Part shown: in pieces, positions 1 to 11,545 of the stretch
Position numbering within the stretch: position 1 is the stretch's first letter
Layout of the letters: the number at the start of each line of letters is the position of its first letter
From: Bathynomus jamesi
Lineage: Eukaryota; Arthropoda; Malacostraca; Isopoda; Cirolanidae
Assembly (NCBI GenBank): GCA_023014485.1
Contig: JAJOZX010007473.1
Span: 124,001-188,000, forward strand
DNA length: 64,000 nt
Direction: 5' to 3'
Notes under the pieces: generated by a model
Told to the model about the DNA's origin: nothing
What the model saw: the letters and a program-made list of their open reading frames with translations, nothing else
Databases searched by the model: none
Position numbers and translations under genes: made by a program

Positions 1-1053
1 TCTTGTATACAAGAAATCGATTTGAAGAGAGATTTAGTCAATCACTTAGTAACAGCAGCTTCAATTAACCTCAGGTGTTCATTATGATGTAAATTATTCC
101 AATATGTACCCGTACATTTTCTTAGAAATATATTGTTATTAAGACTTAGGGATGTGCCGATATCACAATAGCTCGATTAATCAATGTCTACTGATTCATT
201 TAGTCTCAAAAGCACCCAAAAGCAAATGCACGAGCCTGTATGAATAAAGTATGAAAAGAATACCAGTTACTCGTAACCTGCATGAAGAAATTTGGTTGGT
301 TAGTAGCGATATATGGGCGCATCCCTGTCCGTAATAACTTGTTGTGACAAGTAAAACTTGTTAGTAAATTGAGGCTTCCAGAAAAAACAAACTTATTGCC
401 ATACTCATGTAAATTAATTTAATAAAAAATATTCCACAAGTTTTGTTTAACCTTCGGATTTCAGTGTTATCATATATATGTTATTGTAAGAGTATATATA
501 TATATATATATAGTTGTAATTCATGTTTGTTTAATACTCTGTGTAAAACAGTTACTATTGATGTAAATAGTTGATAAATTTTACTGGTCTCATCTGGTAT
601 TTTATTTTAAAGAACAGGTTAGGATGTGAGAGGCTGTTCACATCAAAAGGAAAAATTCTCTCAAAATTTAGAAAACGAGATGTTTTCCAGTTTTGAAATT
701 GTTGTTCGTCTGTCGTTATAGTTTACTTAGATGTCAAAACCTGGTTTTTTTTTTTTTTGGTTTTTTTCCCCAATACTTTTGATTCCGGATGCTTCTCTCT
801 CTAACAATGTGGCCTTGTGAACTTGTAATTTTAAACAATGCGGTGCGCAGTCTCTTAGCAGTGCCATTTGTTGTAAATGTGTAATTAATAATTAAACTTT
901 AATTTTTGTCTTTTTCTTTCCTGATGGCATTTGAATGCGGCCAGGATTCCCTTTACAATGTAAAAGTAATCTTATCTTCAGGATTACAATAAGTTTCATT
1001 TGCTGCTGCATCCAAAAATCGGTAAATATCGATTTTATATCTGACACGCCAAT
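1..1053. other. AT-rich flanking DNA, no gene seen
   Basis: This is the left flank of hAT-1. It holds a short (TA)n run near 491-512 and a T-rich run near 747-770. I see no convincing open reading frame, RNA gene or recognisable repeat. It should join the CR1-like array at 7786 if hAT-1 (1062-7777) and one target-site copy are removed. Confidence 0.5.
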
Positions 1054-1103
1054 ATGGTACACAGGGCCGCATTTAGGGGGTGGCGCACTGGGCAAATGTC
1101 CAA

Positions 1104-4100
1104 TAAGGTAGGTTGATTTTCCGCATTTTTTTTAGATATCGACTTTGGACTAGTCGAGATAGTCAGGGCTTAATATGATAATAACTGACAAAAAATTTCA
1201 GATCCCTAGCTTTAACCGTTTTTTGAGGAAACCGTTTCAAAAATCGTCAAAAAATCGTACCGAAAAATATCGCATCTTCGCAATTTTCGGCCGAAAAAAA
1301 ACATGCTATTTTCATAAAAAAATCCTCAAAAAAGTTACAATTTTATTGAAAAAAGGTAAAAAAAAACATGTACAGAGTCAAATAGACACATTTAGATCCC
1401 AAAATCATCATAATTTTCACTGTAAGAGCCCTGAGAAGCAAAGGAAGGCCTCATCTGGCGGCTTAGGGCTTTGGCCAGAATGTGTTTGTGCCTTAATTCG
1501 AGTCCATAAACAGTATGGGAAGCTTCAGATGTCAGCTTCACGGCCCTTTCAACACTGAGAATGTGAAGGCAGATCAGGCAGCTCCAGCTTGGTGCCATTC
1601 AGCAATGCTTCTTGAAGCTCCTGGTCAGAAAAGTCTTCTGTGAGAGCAGGTTCACAGATGCCACTTTGAGAAAGGCTGATTAGTTCTGACCAGTGGGTAG
1701 CTTCAATGTTGATGGCTGTGATCTTCTTCAGCCTCTTCGTGGCTGGCTTCCCACTTCTGAAAGAATAATAATTAATTAATTTATTTTTTATTCCAGTTTA
1801 AGATTTAATCCCTATTAGTCTCAGAATTGCTGATTTAATTTAACTTAATTAAAAAAACAAAAACAACCCGAGTTCTATAAATCCCCATAATCGAATTTTT
1901 TTTCAGAAAGAAGGTAAGATTATTTCCATTATCAGAGGGGAGGGGGAGAATTGGGATAAGAAAATGTGAAAGAAAATTCGATTATGGGGATTTATAGAAC
2001 GGCCTTTTTTTTATTAAATAAATCCCCATAATCAAATTTTTTTTCCACGTTTTTTTAAATTAATAAATGCTTACCTGATGGACAGAATTTTCTTGAGAGC
2101 AGCTTCTCTCACTTCCAAGTCATCAGACTTCATCATGGAGTACAGCACATTCTCAGGCAGCAAGGCAAAAGCATTGTACTTCAGGTTCTTGAAAGCAACA
2201 CCCTGGATTTCTTCAGACTGCTGTTTGATCCTCTGGATCATGTTGAAGATGTACAGCTGCTGATTGTGGAACTTGCTGTCCCTTTTGATCTCAAACCAAC
2301 TGACTGCATACACTTCCAGAATGAACTTGATGGCCTGGTAAAGCTTATCCTGTAGTTCTGGAGGGTAAGCACCTCTGGTCCACAGACACATCAATCTAAT
2401 TGCCAAAGTCAACCATCTTGCATGGTTTAATGGTCCAATTTTCCAGGCAGCAAATCTTGGGTTGACTTTGCCCCTGGAAATTCCAAGCACATACTCCAAA
2501 AGAAGCCTCTGGTCGCTACTGAGATCATTCAGTGTCTCCTCAGCAAATTCCATGTCATCCAGGGGGCCACTGAGTTTGGTGAATTCCACTTGTGGCAGAT
2601 CTTGGTAGTCAATTTCACAGAGTTTTCCCAGCGGACCAGTGAAAGCAGTGGGACTTTTGGTACTGCCATCAAGATGCTTGAAAACAGCTCTGAAAGGAAG
2701 CTCATTGGAGTAAACAGCCAATGGTGTGCAATTTCCGCTCAATTTTATTTTCCAGAGCTGTTACAAGGCCTCCCTCCCAGCCAGTGTTTGTATTTTTGTT
2801 GTCAAGGAGAACAGCTTTCAGGGTATGAATACTGTTAAACTCCTCCAAGACACTAGCAACTTCTTCACCAAGAAGAACTCCAGTCGCACCTTTAATTGGG
2901 ATGACTCTGTGAGTAAGATATGTTCCACTTTCAGTTCCCGGCTCCTTTGTGAAAGTCAAATGGTGCTCTTGTCCCTTTCCTTTCTTCAGCTTAGTCTCCC
3001 CATTTTCATCCTTAACTTCTCTGTACAGCAAAGTGTTCTTGTCAACTTTCCCATCAACCCCAATACAGACTAACTTTTCCAGACCCTCATTGTGCTTTTC
3101 ATCACTTTTCACTTTCATTCGAACTTTTTCCCTGTCCATTTTCGATTTATCAACTATTATCTGTTTCACATCAAGGCCAGGCTTAAGCAGGTCCATAGCT
3201 TGTAAGTCCAGGAGGAAGGCATTAGCAAGACTTGCCCCAAGATTGGAAGAAACATCACCCCTGATCAGTTCCATGGCATATCTGGGGGTTTTCAAAAAGC
3301 TGTAACCTACACTTGGGTGCCTCCTTGGCTTGAACTCTTCAGCTTCACCACCAGATGGCTGAAATGAAAATAAAAAATAAATTACTAAAGCGAAAATGGG
3401 GGAAAAAGTAGGGAAAAATATGGGTAAAAATCGACGAAAATGGGCGGAAATAAGAATAAATTACTAAAGCAAAAAGGGGGGAAATAGGGACAAAAAGTAG
3501 GGATAAATTTGGGTAAAAATGGGATTAGATATAAGAAAAAAAATATATTACCTCTCCTGATTCTCCTGAGCTGGATTCAAAAGAAATATCTTGTGAAGGT
3601 GTGGAGGCAAAAGTGGCCAAATCCACTTCCTGCTGCTGTTGAATCTGGCTCTGTAATCTTTCTGCTTCAGCTGCAGCCCTCTGGTCTCTCTTCACAGCAG
3701 TTTTATCCACAGATCCCAGCTGGAAAGAGCCCTTGGGGTCCTATTTTGGTCCTCTGATCTCTCAAATATTCCCTCTCCTCTACTGGAACCTGAAATATTA
3801 AAGTATATTAAATAGCGGATCTAAAATAAGAGATAAAATCCTGAAAAAAAATTGATTATTAATTTCTATTACCAGGGGGGGGAAGAAGATTACAGGAGAA
3901 AAATGCGGATGTTTTTCAATTACAAGCATTGAATTTCCTTCCATTTAAAAGGCACCTAATCGCACTAAGTTAGGCCAGTTAAAAGTTAAAAAAATAATAG
4001 CATTACCTTCTTACTGGGAGGACAAGTGCAGATTATGTGCTATGTTTGATAATTTTCTTTCTTGCACTTCACAGCATTGTCATCACAGGGACGAACAGGT

Positions 4101-4875
4101 AGCTTACAGGTGCAAGCAGAAATGTCAAAAAGTTTATCCAGCTTTTCCTCCAGATTCTGCTCCTGGACTGTAGAAAGAGATTTCCTGTTTATCTCTTTTG
4201 CTTTCTTGAAGCACACTTTATCCACCAATTTCACTACATAATATTCCTCATACAGGGGCAGCCGCGGGTTCACTGCCTGCCAGATCTCAATCACATCCTT
4301 TGCTATCATTTTAGCAATATCATAGTATTTCAAGTCCGGGTGGCTGTTTTGGAGGAAATAACTGTACTGAATAACTTGGCGGAGGGTAGGAGGCTCTGTT
4401 TTATCCAAAGGGGAAGGCTGGCCACTGAATTTTTTGGCACTATCACTTCGAGTTAACACTGCAGACTTCCGTTTTTTACCCAATTTTATGAAATATCTGA
4501 AAATAAACACAATTAAATGAACGCATCATAAAATAACTTAATTTAATACACATTTTATAGGTAAATATCATTAAAAAATACAAAATAATACACAAATAAA
4601 CATCTATAATGCATTTACAATAAGTTTCAAGCATCGTTTTATTAAAAAAGCCGAATTTTAATTGATTATTTTGATGAAATAAGGTCCGATATTTTGTTTG
4701 TTTACATTGCGCGATTTTACGCTTAAATTCGGCAATTTTACAACTTAAAAATAATTAACAATCCTCAAAAAATACAATCATTTTCACAAATATGAGTTGG
4801 TGCAACGTTTTTTATACATTAATACCTTTCTATCTAGACTAGTCCAAGATCACAGTTCCAAAATCAACCTACCCT
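1104..4875 (-). mobile_element. Unclassified DNA transposon nested in hAT-1
   Basis: Terminal inverted repeats: the left end reads AAGGTAGGTTGATTTT (1105-1120) and the right end, reverse-complemented, AGGGTAGGTTGATTTT. A second matching block, TTGGACTAGT then AGATAG, lies at 1145-1162 on the left and about 4831-4848 on the right, offset by an 11-bp length difference. The flanks carry a 9-bp duplication AATGTCCAA (1095-1103 and 4876-4884); one extra T lies between the left copy and the repeat. Joining the flanks restores a plausible hAT-1 end. The only gene inside is the spliced minus-strand RNase H-like protein at 1392-4496. A 9-bp TSD is typical of MULE or Merlin elements, but the protein matches neither by eye, so the superfamily is left open. 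Confidence 0.75.
1392..4496 (-). pseudogene. Spliced RNase H-like transposase candidate, decayed
   Basis: Four exons can be read on the minus strand: 4496-4007, 3789-3552, 3358-2075 and 1756-1392. Every intron has GT/AG ends (217, 193 and 318 bp) and phases agree across all three junctions. About 790 codons are visible and an upstream first exon is probably missing. Exon 3 holds the likely catalytic core: an Asp in IGVDG, an Asp in LLDNKNTNTGW, then a Cys-x-x-His context (IGC...NELPF) as in hAT and P-type transposases. Exon 4 has VERAVKLTSEAS, which could supply the acidic third residue. This is a widespread unnamed invertebrate protein type as I recall it; I do not know a gene name. Breaks: in-frame TAG at 4040-4042 and frameshifts near 3740, 2715 and 1555. 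The TIRs around it argue it is a transposase, not a host gene. Confidence 0.65.
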
Positions 4876-4884
4876 AATGTCCAA

Positions 4885-5138
4885 GGCCCGCGCCCGATGG
4901 GCCCCGCAAATTTCAATTGAAAAAAATTAAACGTCACGTATTTGCCATCTGCGACGAGTTTTACTTTTTCCGGCAGGCGGCATGGCATCAGGCATTCTAA
5001 TATCTGCTTTGATGGTGTTTAATTTGTTGTTCCTGTTAGTGTTACTCATTTCTAATGTTGTTACTAACTTACTTCTTGTTGTTTCTGTTGCAGATTCATG
5101 ATTTATGTTCTTATTGTTGGCACTGTAATACGTACAAC
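4885..5138 (+). other. hAT-1 leader upstream of transposase
   Basis: This is GC-rich subterminal hAT-1 sequence followed by an AT-rich leader. A pyrimidine-rich stretch ending TTGCAG near 5085-5096 could be a splice acceptor ahead of the ATG at 5139. No other feature is seen. Confidence 0.35.
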
Positions 5139-7131
5139 ATGGAAACGAGCCGTGACCGGGATCGAAGGAGGAAATATAAACCCTGTAGTGAAAAGCGTAA
5201 GGATAAGAAGCGCAGAGAAGAGTTTCTTGCGACGGTGCGAAACTGACTAATTGCATTAAATCATCAGCAACTAAGTCAGCCCCTTCAGCAGGCCCAGTTG
5301 TCTCCGGCCGTGTTGATTCGAAACTGGTGAACCAGTTTGAAAAGGAGTGCAGCTACTGGCAGGAAGTTTTGCGGCGCTGTGTCGACGTTATCAAGTATAT
5401 CACGTCACGAGGACTAGCAATTCGTGGACACGACTCCCGTTTCGGTTCACCAAACAACGGCATCTATTACGGAATTTTGGAACTTTTAAGTAAGTATGAC
5501 AGTTTTCTAGCTGCGCATATAAGCGAGCATGCCAACAAAGGTAGCGGACACACCTCGTATCTCTCTCATTTCATTTGCGAGGAACTTATACTACTGATGG
5601 CCGATAAAGTACTTAGACGATTATCCGAGAAATCCAGCAGTCAAAATACTACTCTCTATCCGTCGACTCTACGCCTGATGTTTCCCACACCGATCAACTG
5701 TGCTTCACCGTCCGATATGTGGTTGAGTCTGGGTCCGTCGAGCGATTTCTACAGTTCATACCGATGAACACAAATACAGGGAAAGGAATCGCCGACGTGA
5801 TCCTCAACTTTCTGGAGACGCATGGCATTCGAATTGGAGACTGCAGAGGACAGTCTTATGATATCGTAAGCAATATGGCAGGGAAATACAACGGCGTAAA
5901 GAGCCACATCAAGTCAAAATCTCCGTATGCTGAGTTTGTGCCATGCATGTGCCACTCACTAAGTCTTGTGGGTAAATCAGCAGTGGACAGTTACACAGCA
6001 GCCGTTGAATTGTTTATGATCATTCAGAATGTCTACACGTTTCTCGTCTCCTCGACATACCGATGGCGTCGACATGTAGAGGTTCTCGATAGTAGTTCCC
6101 GTAGTAAGAAACTAAAGGTCGACAAAGGTCTCTCCGATACCCGCTGGTCAACCAGATCAGATGCCGTCCAATCTTTAACCGAAGGCTACGCCGAGAATAT
6201 CGTGGTACTGGATGAGCTAGCAGCAGATACCAGCCAAACTGCGGAAGCCAGGGGATTGTCTAAACAGCTTCAACAACTCGAAACAGCCATTTTATTGGTT
6301 TTATGGAACACTATTCTCGAACGATTTCAAAAAACGAATGCATCTCTGCAAAAACAAGGAATATCGTTAGACTCAGCCACCCTCTTGCTGAAATTACTAC
6401 TGCAATTTGTTGAAAATCTCAGATCAAGATTTGACGAATTCGAGGACCAGGGCATCGGGAAGTGTGGTCATCGAGTATATAAGGAATCGACTCAACGCAC
6501 AAAGAAGAGAAAGTGCCATCATGACGAAATCGGAACTGCCGAAGATACGAACCTGACACCAAGAGATTCATTTCGGACCACTGCATTTCTACCGATAATT
6601 GATAAACTGTGTACCACTCTGAACACTCGTCTAGAAGCGTACGCTGTCGTGCAGAAAAGATTTGGATTTTTGTATTTCCTTCTAGTCCTGGACATCGACA
6701 GTCTTCGACGGTCAGCTGAACATCTAGTAGAATGCTATCCGGTTGATCTGGAGAAAGAGCTGATAACAGAAGTTGTGCAGTTCGCTTCCCTAATGAAACT
6801 CGCCGAAAGTGAAACAGAATCCCAGACGGAACGTGAAGACATGTGCAACAGATTTTATCGGCATATGAACACAAACGAACTGAAAGGAACATTCCCAAAC
6901 ATAGAAATAGCAATGAGAATATACCTGTGTATGTTTGTCACGAACTGTTCTGGTGAACGTCCATTCTCGAAACTCAAACTGATCAAAAATTACCTTCGCT
7001 CCTCAATGGGCCAGAAGCACCTTTCGTCCCAGGCGCTGTTGAGTATAGAGCATGAGGTGTTGCAGTCGGTGAGTTTCGACGACACAATCACGCAGTTTTC
7101 CACACAAAAAGCCAGGAAGCGTCCTATGTAA
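5139..7131 (+). pseudogene. hAT transposase (ZMYM1-like type), decayed
   Basis: An ATG at 5139 opens a basic N-terminus (METSRDRDRRRKYK) like that of other hAT proteins in this window, but it stops at 5246 and the TTF-type zinc finger expected next is missing. The core resumes near 5310 (SYWQEVLRR, LAIRGHDSRFGS). A one-base frameshift near 5645 separates the first part from the 470-aa remainder; the SVDSTPD motif with the first catalytic Asp lies just after that shift. The remainder has CRGQSYD (second Asp), CMCHSLSLV (Cys-x-x-His), DTRWS, and a C-terminal dimerisation block CSGERPFSKLK that supplies the acidic residue. hAT transposases cut and paste DNA in the nucleus, usually as oligomers. 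This copy should be inactive. Confidence 0.85.
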
Positions 7132-7181
7132 TATTCATTACAAATCTACACTCTATCTACAGTACAGTAAGCTGTACAGTT

Positions 7182-7275
7182 TAGCTGTTTATTAAGTACA
7201 TAACAACTGTGTAGCTGTTTATTAAGTGCATTACAATAACTGTGTAGATGTTTATTAAGTGCATTACAACTGTGT
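7182..7275 (+). repeat. Short tandem repeat, 30-33 bp x3
   Basis: Three imperfect direct units starting TAGCTGTTTATTAAGT (7182, 7212) and TAGATGTTTATTAAGT (7245) lie just after the hAT-1 transposase stop codon. They are probably part of the 3' region of the element. Confidence 0.7.
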
Positions 7276-7453
7276 AGCCTACTAGTGTAGCTGTATACAC
7301 TGTATGTGTACATAGTTAAGTTATAGTCTTTAATATCACATTAATAAGCCGAATGGCTTCCGCATGTGTGTTTTGTGTGTGTGTTAAAAAAATATATCTT
7401 ATGTGCATTACAAAATATTGTCATTCATTAACACTAAAATAATACATCCCGAG

Positions 7454-7726
7454 CATGGCCGTAACTACCTATGAGGTCCGGACCTCGGTAATTATTTCCT
7501 AAAAAAAAAAAAGAGACTGAACCGTGAAATATTGCTGCAGCTTTAATAAAAGTATTTTTGCTAACAGGTCCCTTTGTACAGTATTTAATTATAGACAAGG
7601 GTTTTGTGTTTAGTGTATAGCTTGGGTTGTGTTTGTAGATGTCATTTTGGTCTGAATTTTGCTCGTCCCGCCGCGCTCGAAAAAAATCTGGACCTCACTA
7701 ATTTCTAAACCCTAGTTACGGCCCTG
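7454..7726. mobile_element. hAT-like MITE, copy 1 (273 bp)
   Basis: It starts CATGGCCGTAACTACC and ends with the inverted CCTAGTTACGGCCCTG, and is flanked by a perfect 8-bp TSD ATCCCGAG (7446-7453 and 7727-7734). It has no coding capacity. A second copy of the same family lies at 35291-35572. It sits inside hAT-1 and so is younger than it. Confidence 0.9.
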
Positions 7727-8890
7727 ATCCCGAGAAATAGTTTGCCCAAGGCCCCGCACACTGTAAATACGCCCCTGATGGTACACGAGAGAAAGAGAAA
7801 GAGGGTTATGAGTTGCAAGGACAAGAGGAAGCCTCAAAGACCTGGTCCACTCTGGGAGGTTCCTGCTATTGAAAAAGTTCATTTTTCTTTCAACTATTCT
7901 AGTAGTAGTAAAAAACTGGATAGAAAAGTATAAGGCTCTCTCCCCACCCTCCGCTCCCTCCCTGCCAGAGGCAGGTACGGGAAAAGGTTGAAGAAAATAC
8001 CTTGACCCTGGAAAAGTAGCCAAGGAAATTTTACAGGAAAGTGGAGAATATGAAAATGAAAAGGTTTATTGGCATACTATAGTCCATATGACAAGTATAA
8101 GATAGCTCTATAATTACGTATGCACACAGACACCGCAGAGTTACGTTGTTTTACTCTTAAACCATTAGACATGATTAGAGTATTCAGTACTTTGTCTAGC
8201 CTATTTTTAAACACACTTACATTTTGGCTTGGAAACAACCTCTGAGGGAAGTTGGTTCCAGATATTAACTATTTTATAGGAAAAGAAATTGTCGCAGACA
8301 GCGGTCCTAAATGTCTTTAGTTCCAGTTTAAACTTATTATTTCTTGTGGGATTGGCATTAAGTGAAAATAAGGTTCTGTAATCTACCCTGTCTATTCCAT
8401 TGAGCATCTTAAAGATATGAATAAGCTGACTGCGCAACCTTCACGTCTCTAAGGTAAACAAATTTAGGCGATCCAATCTCCGTTGGTAGTTTTGCATTCT
8501 CATTGAAGGGATCAATTTTGTCGCCCTTGTACCCTTTCTAACTTTTCTATAACCTTCCTAAGGGACGGAGACCAAAGCCACGCACAATATTCCAGTTGAG
8601 GCCTGACTAGTGACTTAGAGAGAGATTACAGTCTCCTCGTTCCGAAACTGGAACTGTCTTTTAATATAACCTAATATTTTTAAGGCCCTCTTTTCGACTT
8701 CTGCACAGTGTTTCGACGGTTTCAGATCATTGCTGATGTAGACTCCTAAGTCTTTCTCTAGATCGGTCTCAGTCAAGTTCCTTCCCAAGAGAGAGTAATT
8801 GGTCTTCGGGTTTTTATAACTTATATGTGCATTACCTTACATTTGTCCAAGTTGAATGGGATCTGCCAAGTAGCAGACCATTCGCCCAAC

Positions 8891-9031
8891 TTTTCAAGCA
8901 CAACACAGAACGCAATACAACAACACTAGTGCGCTGAACCTCTGGTCTACTCTGGAGAGGGCGATCAGTTACCTGCGTGCCGCCGGCTTGCAAGATCAGG
9001 GTGGGCTGATCGGCTAACCAACACCAACAAC
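8891..9031. repeat. 141-bp unidentified insertion in B1
   Basis: Copies B2 and B3 read CGCCCAACCTGTCAAGATC without a gap; B1 has about 141 extra bases after CGCCCAAC. The inserted sequence is GC-richer than its surroundings and I do not recognise it. CAAC occurs at both edges and might be a short duplication. Confidence 0.5.
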
Positions 9032-9250
9032 CTGTCAAGATCATCCTGAACCGTTCTTACGCCCTCCTCAGTACCTACACTACTTCGTAATTTCGTATCG
9101 TCTGCAAATTTGGAGATTGTACTTAGAAGCCCGACATCTATATCATTAATATACAGATGATAAAAAGGACCCAGAATGGAACCACTGGTGACGGGCGCCC
9201 ACTCTGAAGCCACTCCATTTATTACCACTCTCTGCTTTCTATCTTTTAAC

Positions 9251-10238
9251 TAGAGTTGCACCGATGTATCGGTATCGGCCGTATCGGCCACTTTTCACGA
9301 AGTATCGGTATCGGCCGATACTGTTCTGAAAACCGATACCGATACCGATACTTTGAATTACTGTTTTTTGAAGAAATTATCTTATTTTATATAAAATTAA
9401 ATTTTTTTATTATTATACAGTAATATCTTATTTAGTTGTTTAATATATATTTTATCAAAATTAGCAATGTTTACATTTACTAACAAAACAAAAAATCATA
9501 AAATGTAACTATAGGCCCCTATACAAGATTACAAATATTCAATACAGTAATACAGTATCATATAAATATACAATTTCAAATTACAGTAACAGTAAAAATG
9601 AAAGTTTTGTAAAGTTGTTCATAGATGGCACCACGCGGCATGCATAATCATAATAAACCATTCAGTTGATTGAATGCTTGAATCTCGTGTGTAAAGTTAT
9701 TGATAATACACTACCATTATATGCATTCATTGGTTTAGAACTTTATATAATAAGATATATATATATATTTTCTTTTTCTTAATTTAATTTCAAATATATA
9801 TATTGATAAAATAAAAAATATTTCTGGTAAATAAATTTACAATTCTTATGTATTAATAATGGTATAGGGCCCAAGTAAGCTAGACCAGCCTACAGTGATA
9901 GCAGTACTTTTACTGTATGTACCCCAATATACCAGTGTATGATAATATAGTTTACAGTAATAAGTTATAAAATTATCATCTTTGTATTAATTTAATTTAA
10001 AATATTTTTATACAACATTAAATTTACATCTCCTAACTTTATTAGTAATGGCTTTAGGGCCAAGGCCCTAAGTTGGGATTGGGAAAGGCATTTTAAGTCA
10101 ATTGAGATATTATATCATTTACTTGAACTTTTATTAATAATCAATTTTAAAACTATTAATTAAAAAGTATCGGTATCGGCACTTTTTTGTAGTATCGGTA
10201 TCGGTATCGGCCAAAATATTGGTATCGGTGCAACTCTA
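9251..10238. mobile_element. Non-autonomous hAT element (hAT-3), 988 bp
   Basis: Ends are TAGAGTTGCACCGATG and the inverted ATCGGTGCAACTCTA, flanked by a perfect 8-bp TSD CTTTTAAC (9243-9250 and 10239-10246). Subterminal regions at both ends are rich in tandem GGTATC/GATACC motifs, a likely transposase-binding array. The interior is AT-rich and I see no coding region. It lies inside the RT of copy B1. Confidence 0.9.
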
Positions 10239-11419
10239 CTTTTAACCAATCCTCAATCCAGTTGGAAACGAGCCCAGTGATTCCTAGTCCTTTGACTTTA
10301 GCTATCAATCTAGTGTGAGGGACTTTGTCAAAGGCTTTTTGAAAGTCGAGATACACTATATCTATTGCCCTACTTGCATCGTACAGTGTATGCATATTAT
10401 GGAAAAACTCTAACAGGTTTGTCAGACAGGATCTATGTCGCCTAAATCCATGTTGAGAATAAAAAATTAGATTGTTAGATTCAAGGTGATACACAATACG
10501 TTTTGTAATGATGGATTCCAACAGTTTGCCGACAACTGATGTTAAACTGATTGGGCGATAATTACAAGGATTTTCCCTATCTCCCTTTTTAAAGATTGGT
10601 GTTACATTTGCTAACTTCCAGTCGTTTGGAACTTTCCCTAACTCGATTGATAGTTTGAATATGGTTACTAAGTCGTCAACAACATTGTGGCTAACCTCTT
10701 TTAATACCCTTGGGAGAAATAAGTCGGGACCTGGTGATTTGTATTTATTCATCTTATCAATTAATTGCTGTACCTCATTTCTCGTAAAACTTATGGTCTC
10801 TACGGAATGGTCACCGTCATACGTAATCCGAGGACTTGGCACTTCAATTGAGTCTTCCTCCATGAAGACTAACGAAGAACTCTTTTAACGTATTAGCTAT
10901 ATCTTTATCACCAAATTTCAGTACGCCATTTCTATCTTTTAGGGGGGGCCTATAGAATTTTTAATTGGTTTTCTGCTATTAACATGGAAAAAAAAAATTT
11001 TATGGTTAACTTTACAGAGTGAGGCAACTCTAACTTCTTCATCACGTTTGGCTGATCTAATTAAGGACTTAACCCTCCTACGTAGGTTTATATAGTTTTC
11101 TGAATTAGTGTGGTTGAAATGCGACTTAAGTAGTTTGTAGGCTCTATTTCTTCCCGTAATAGCCCTCCTAATTTCATTGTTAAACCATTTCGGTGACTTT
11201 GTTGACAAGGAAACCATTTTAGTGGGTATAAAAGTGTTCTGTAATATTCTAAATTCATCCCTATATGAGCTCCAGGTGACATTGACATCCTCACTTATTA
11301 GAACTTCAAGTGTATCTAAACTACTTCGGAAGCTTTCAAAATTTGCTCTCAAGAAATCCAGTCTTTCACGAGTCTTTTCGCGTGTATTGACTGGAACCCT
11401 GAGGTCAAACCTAATCAAA

Positions 11420-11423
<4 letters not shown>

Positions 11424-11454
<31 letters not shown>
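11424..11454 (+). repeat. (GA)n junction tract A1/B1
   Basis: Pure GA on the + strand. In element orientation it is the (TC)n tail of copy A1, following its conserved CCTTGTAAC end, and it abuts the truncated 5' end of B1. Confidence 0.9.
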
Positions 11455-11456
<2 letters not shown>

Positions 11457-11545
11457 ACAAGGAAAAGAAGTACCTCAAAAGGCCTTGCGGCCCATACTGA
11501 GGAGGTACCAATGGCAACGGGTGCCAGGGAAAATTTTGTACACAC

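Larger units (their letters stand above)
1062..7777 (+). mobile_element. hAT DNA transposon (hAT-1), 6.7 kb composite
   Basis: The left end starts CAGGGCCGCATTTAGG and the right end, read on the other strand, starts CAGGGGCGTATTTACA; similarity continues to GGGCAAA about 36 bp in. The 8-bp target-site duplication ATGGTACA is perfect (1054-1061 and 7778-7785). An 8-bp TSD and a CAGGG terminus are hAT hallmarks. The element carries a hAT transposase gene on the + strand (5139-7131), a separate transposon (1104-4875) inserted about 42 bp inside its left end, and a 273-bp MITE (7454-7726) near its right end. Without those two insertions it would be about 2.7 kb. It was inserted next to the degenerate (GA)n tail of the leftmost CR1-like copy. 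Confidence 0.9.
8170..11418 (-). pseudogene. CR1-like ORF2 remnant (B1)
   Basis: Fragments of the reverse transcriptase and its flanking linker are readable in order on the minus strand: linker 11418-10939, RT N-terminal half 10863-10239 (YRPISLTSVVGKLLE, YLDFQKAFDKVPH), RT active-site region 9228-8965 (FADDTKL) and the C-terminal region 8437-8207 (NPTRNN, FSYKIVNIWNQLPSEV). Frameshifts, hAT-3 and a small insertion break it. The endonuclease domain is absent because of the 5' truncation. It would make cDNA by target-primed reverse transcription if intact. Confidence 0.85.
7786..11423 (-). mobile_element. CR1-like non-LTR copy B1, 5'-truncated
   Basis: Family B copy with its 3' end at the left. 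The 3' UTR (about 7800-8170) shows the B-type TTTCCGTACCTGCC-like region and a degenerate GA-rich tail at 7786-7809. The 5' end stops abruptly at 11423, exactly where copy B2 also stops. It is interrupted by hAT-3 (9251-10238) and a 141-bp insertion (8891-9031). It is one member of the minus-strand array. Confidence 0.85.

Noticed and set aside
892..1095. 67-aa minus-strand frame
   Set aside because: It crosses the hAT-1 terminus and TSD, so it is not a single inherited gene.
1392..4510. A host protein-coding gene with introns
   Set aside because: It is enclosed by inverted repeats and a 9-bp duplication inside a hAT, and it has a stop and three frameshifts.
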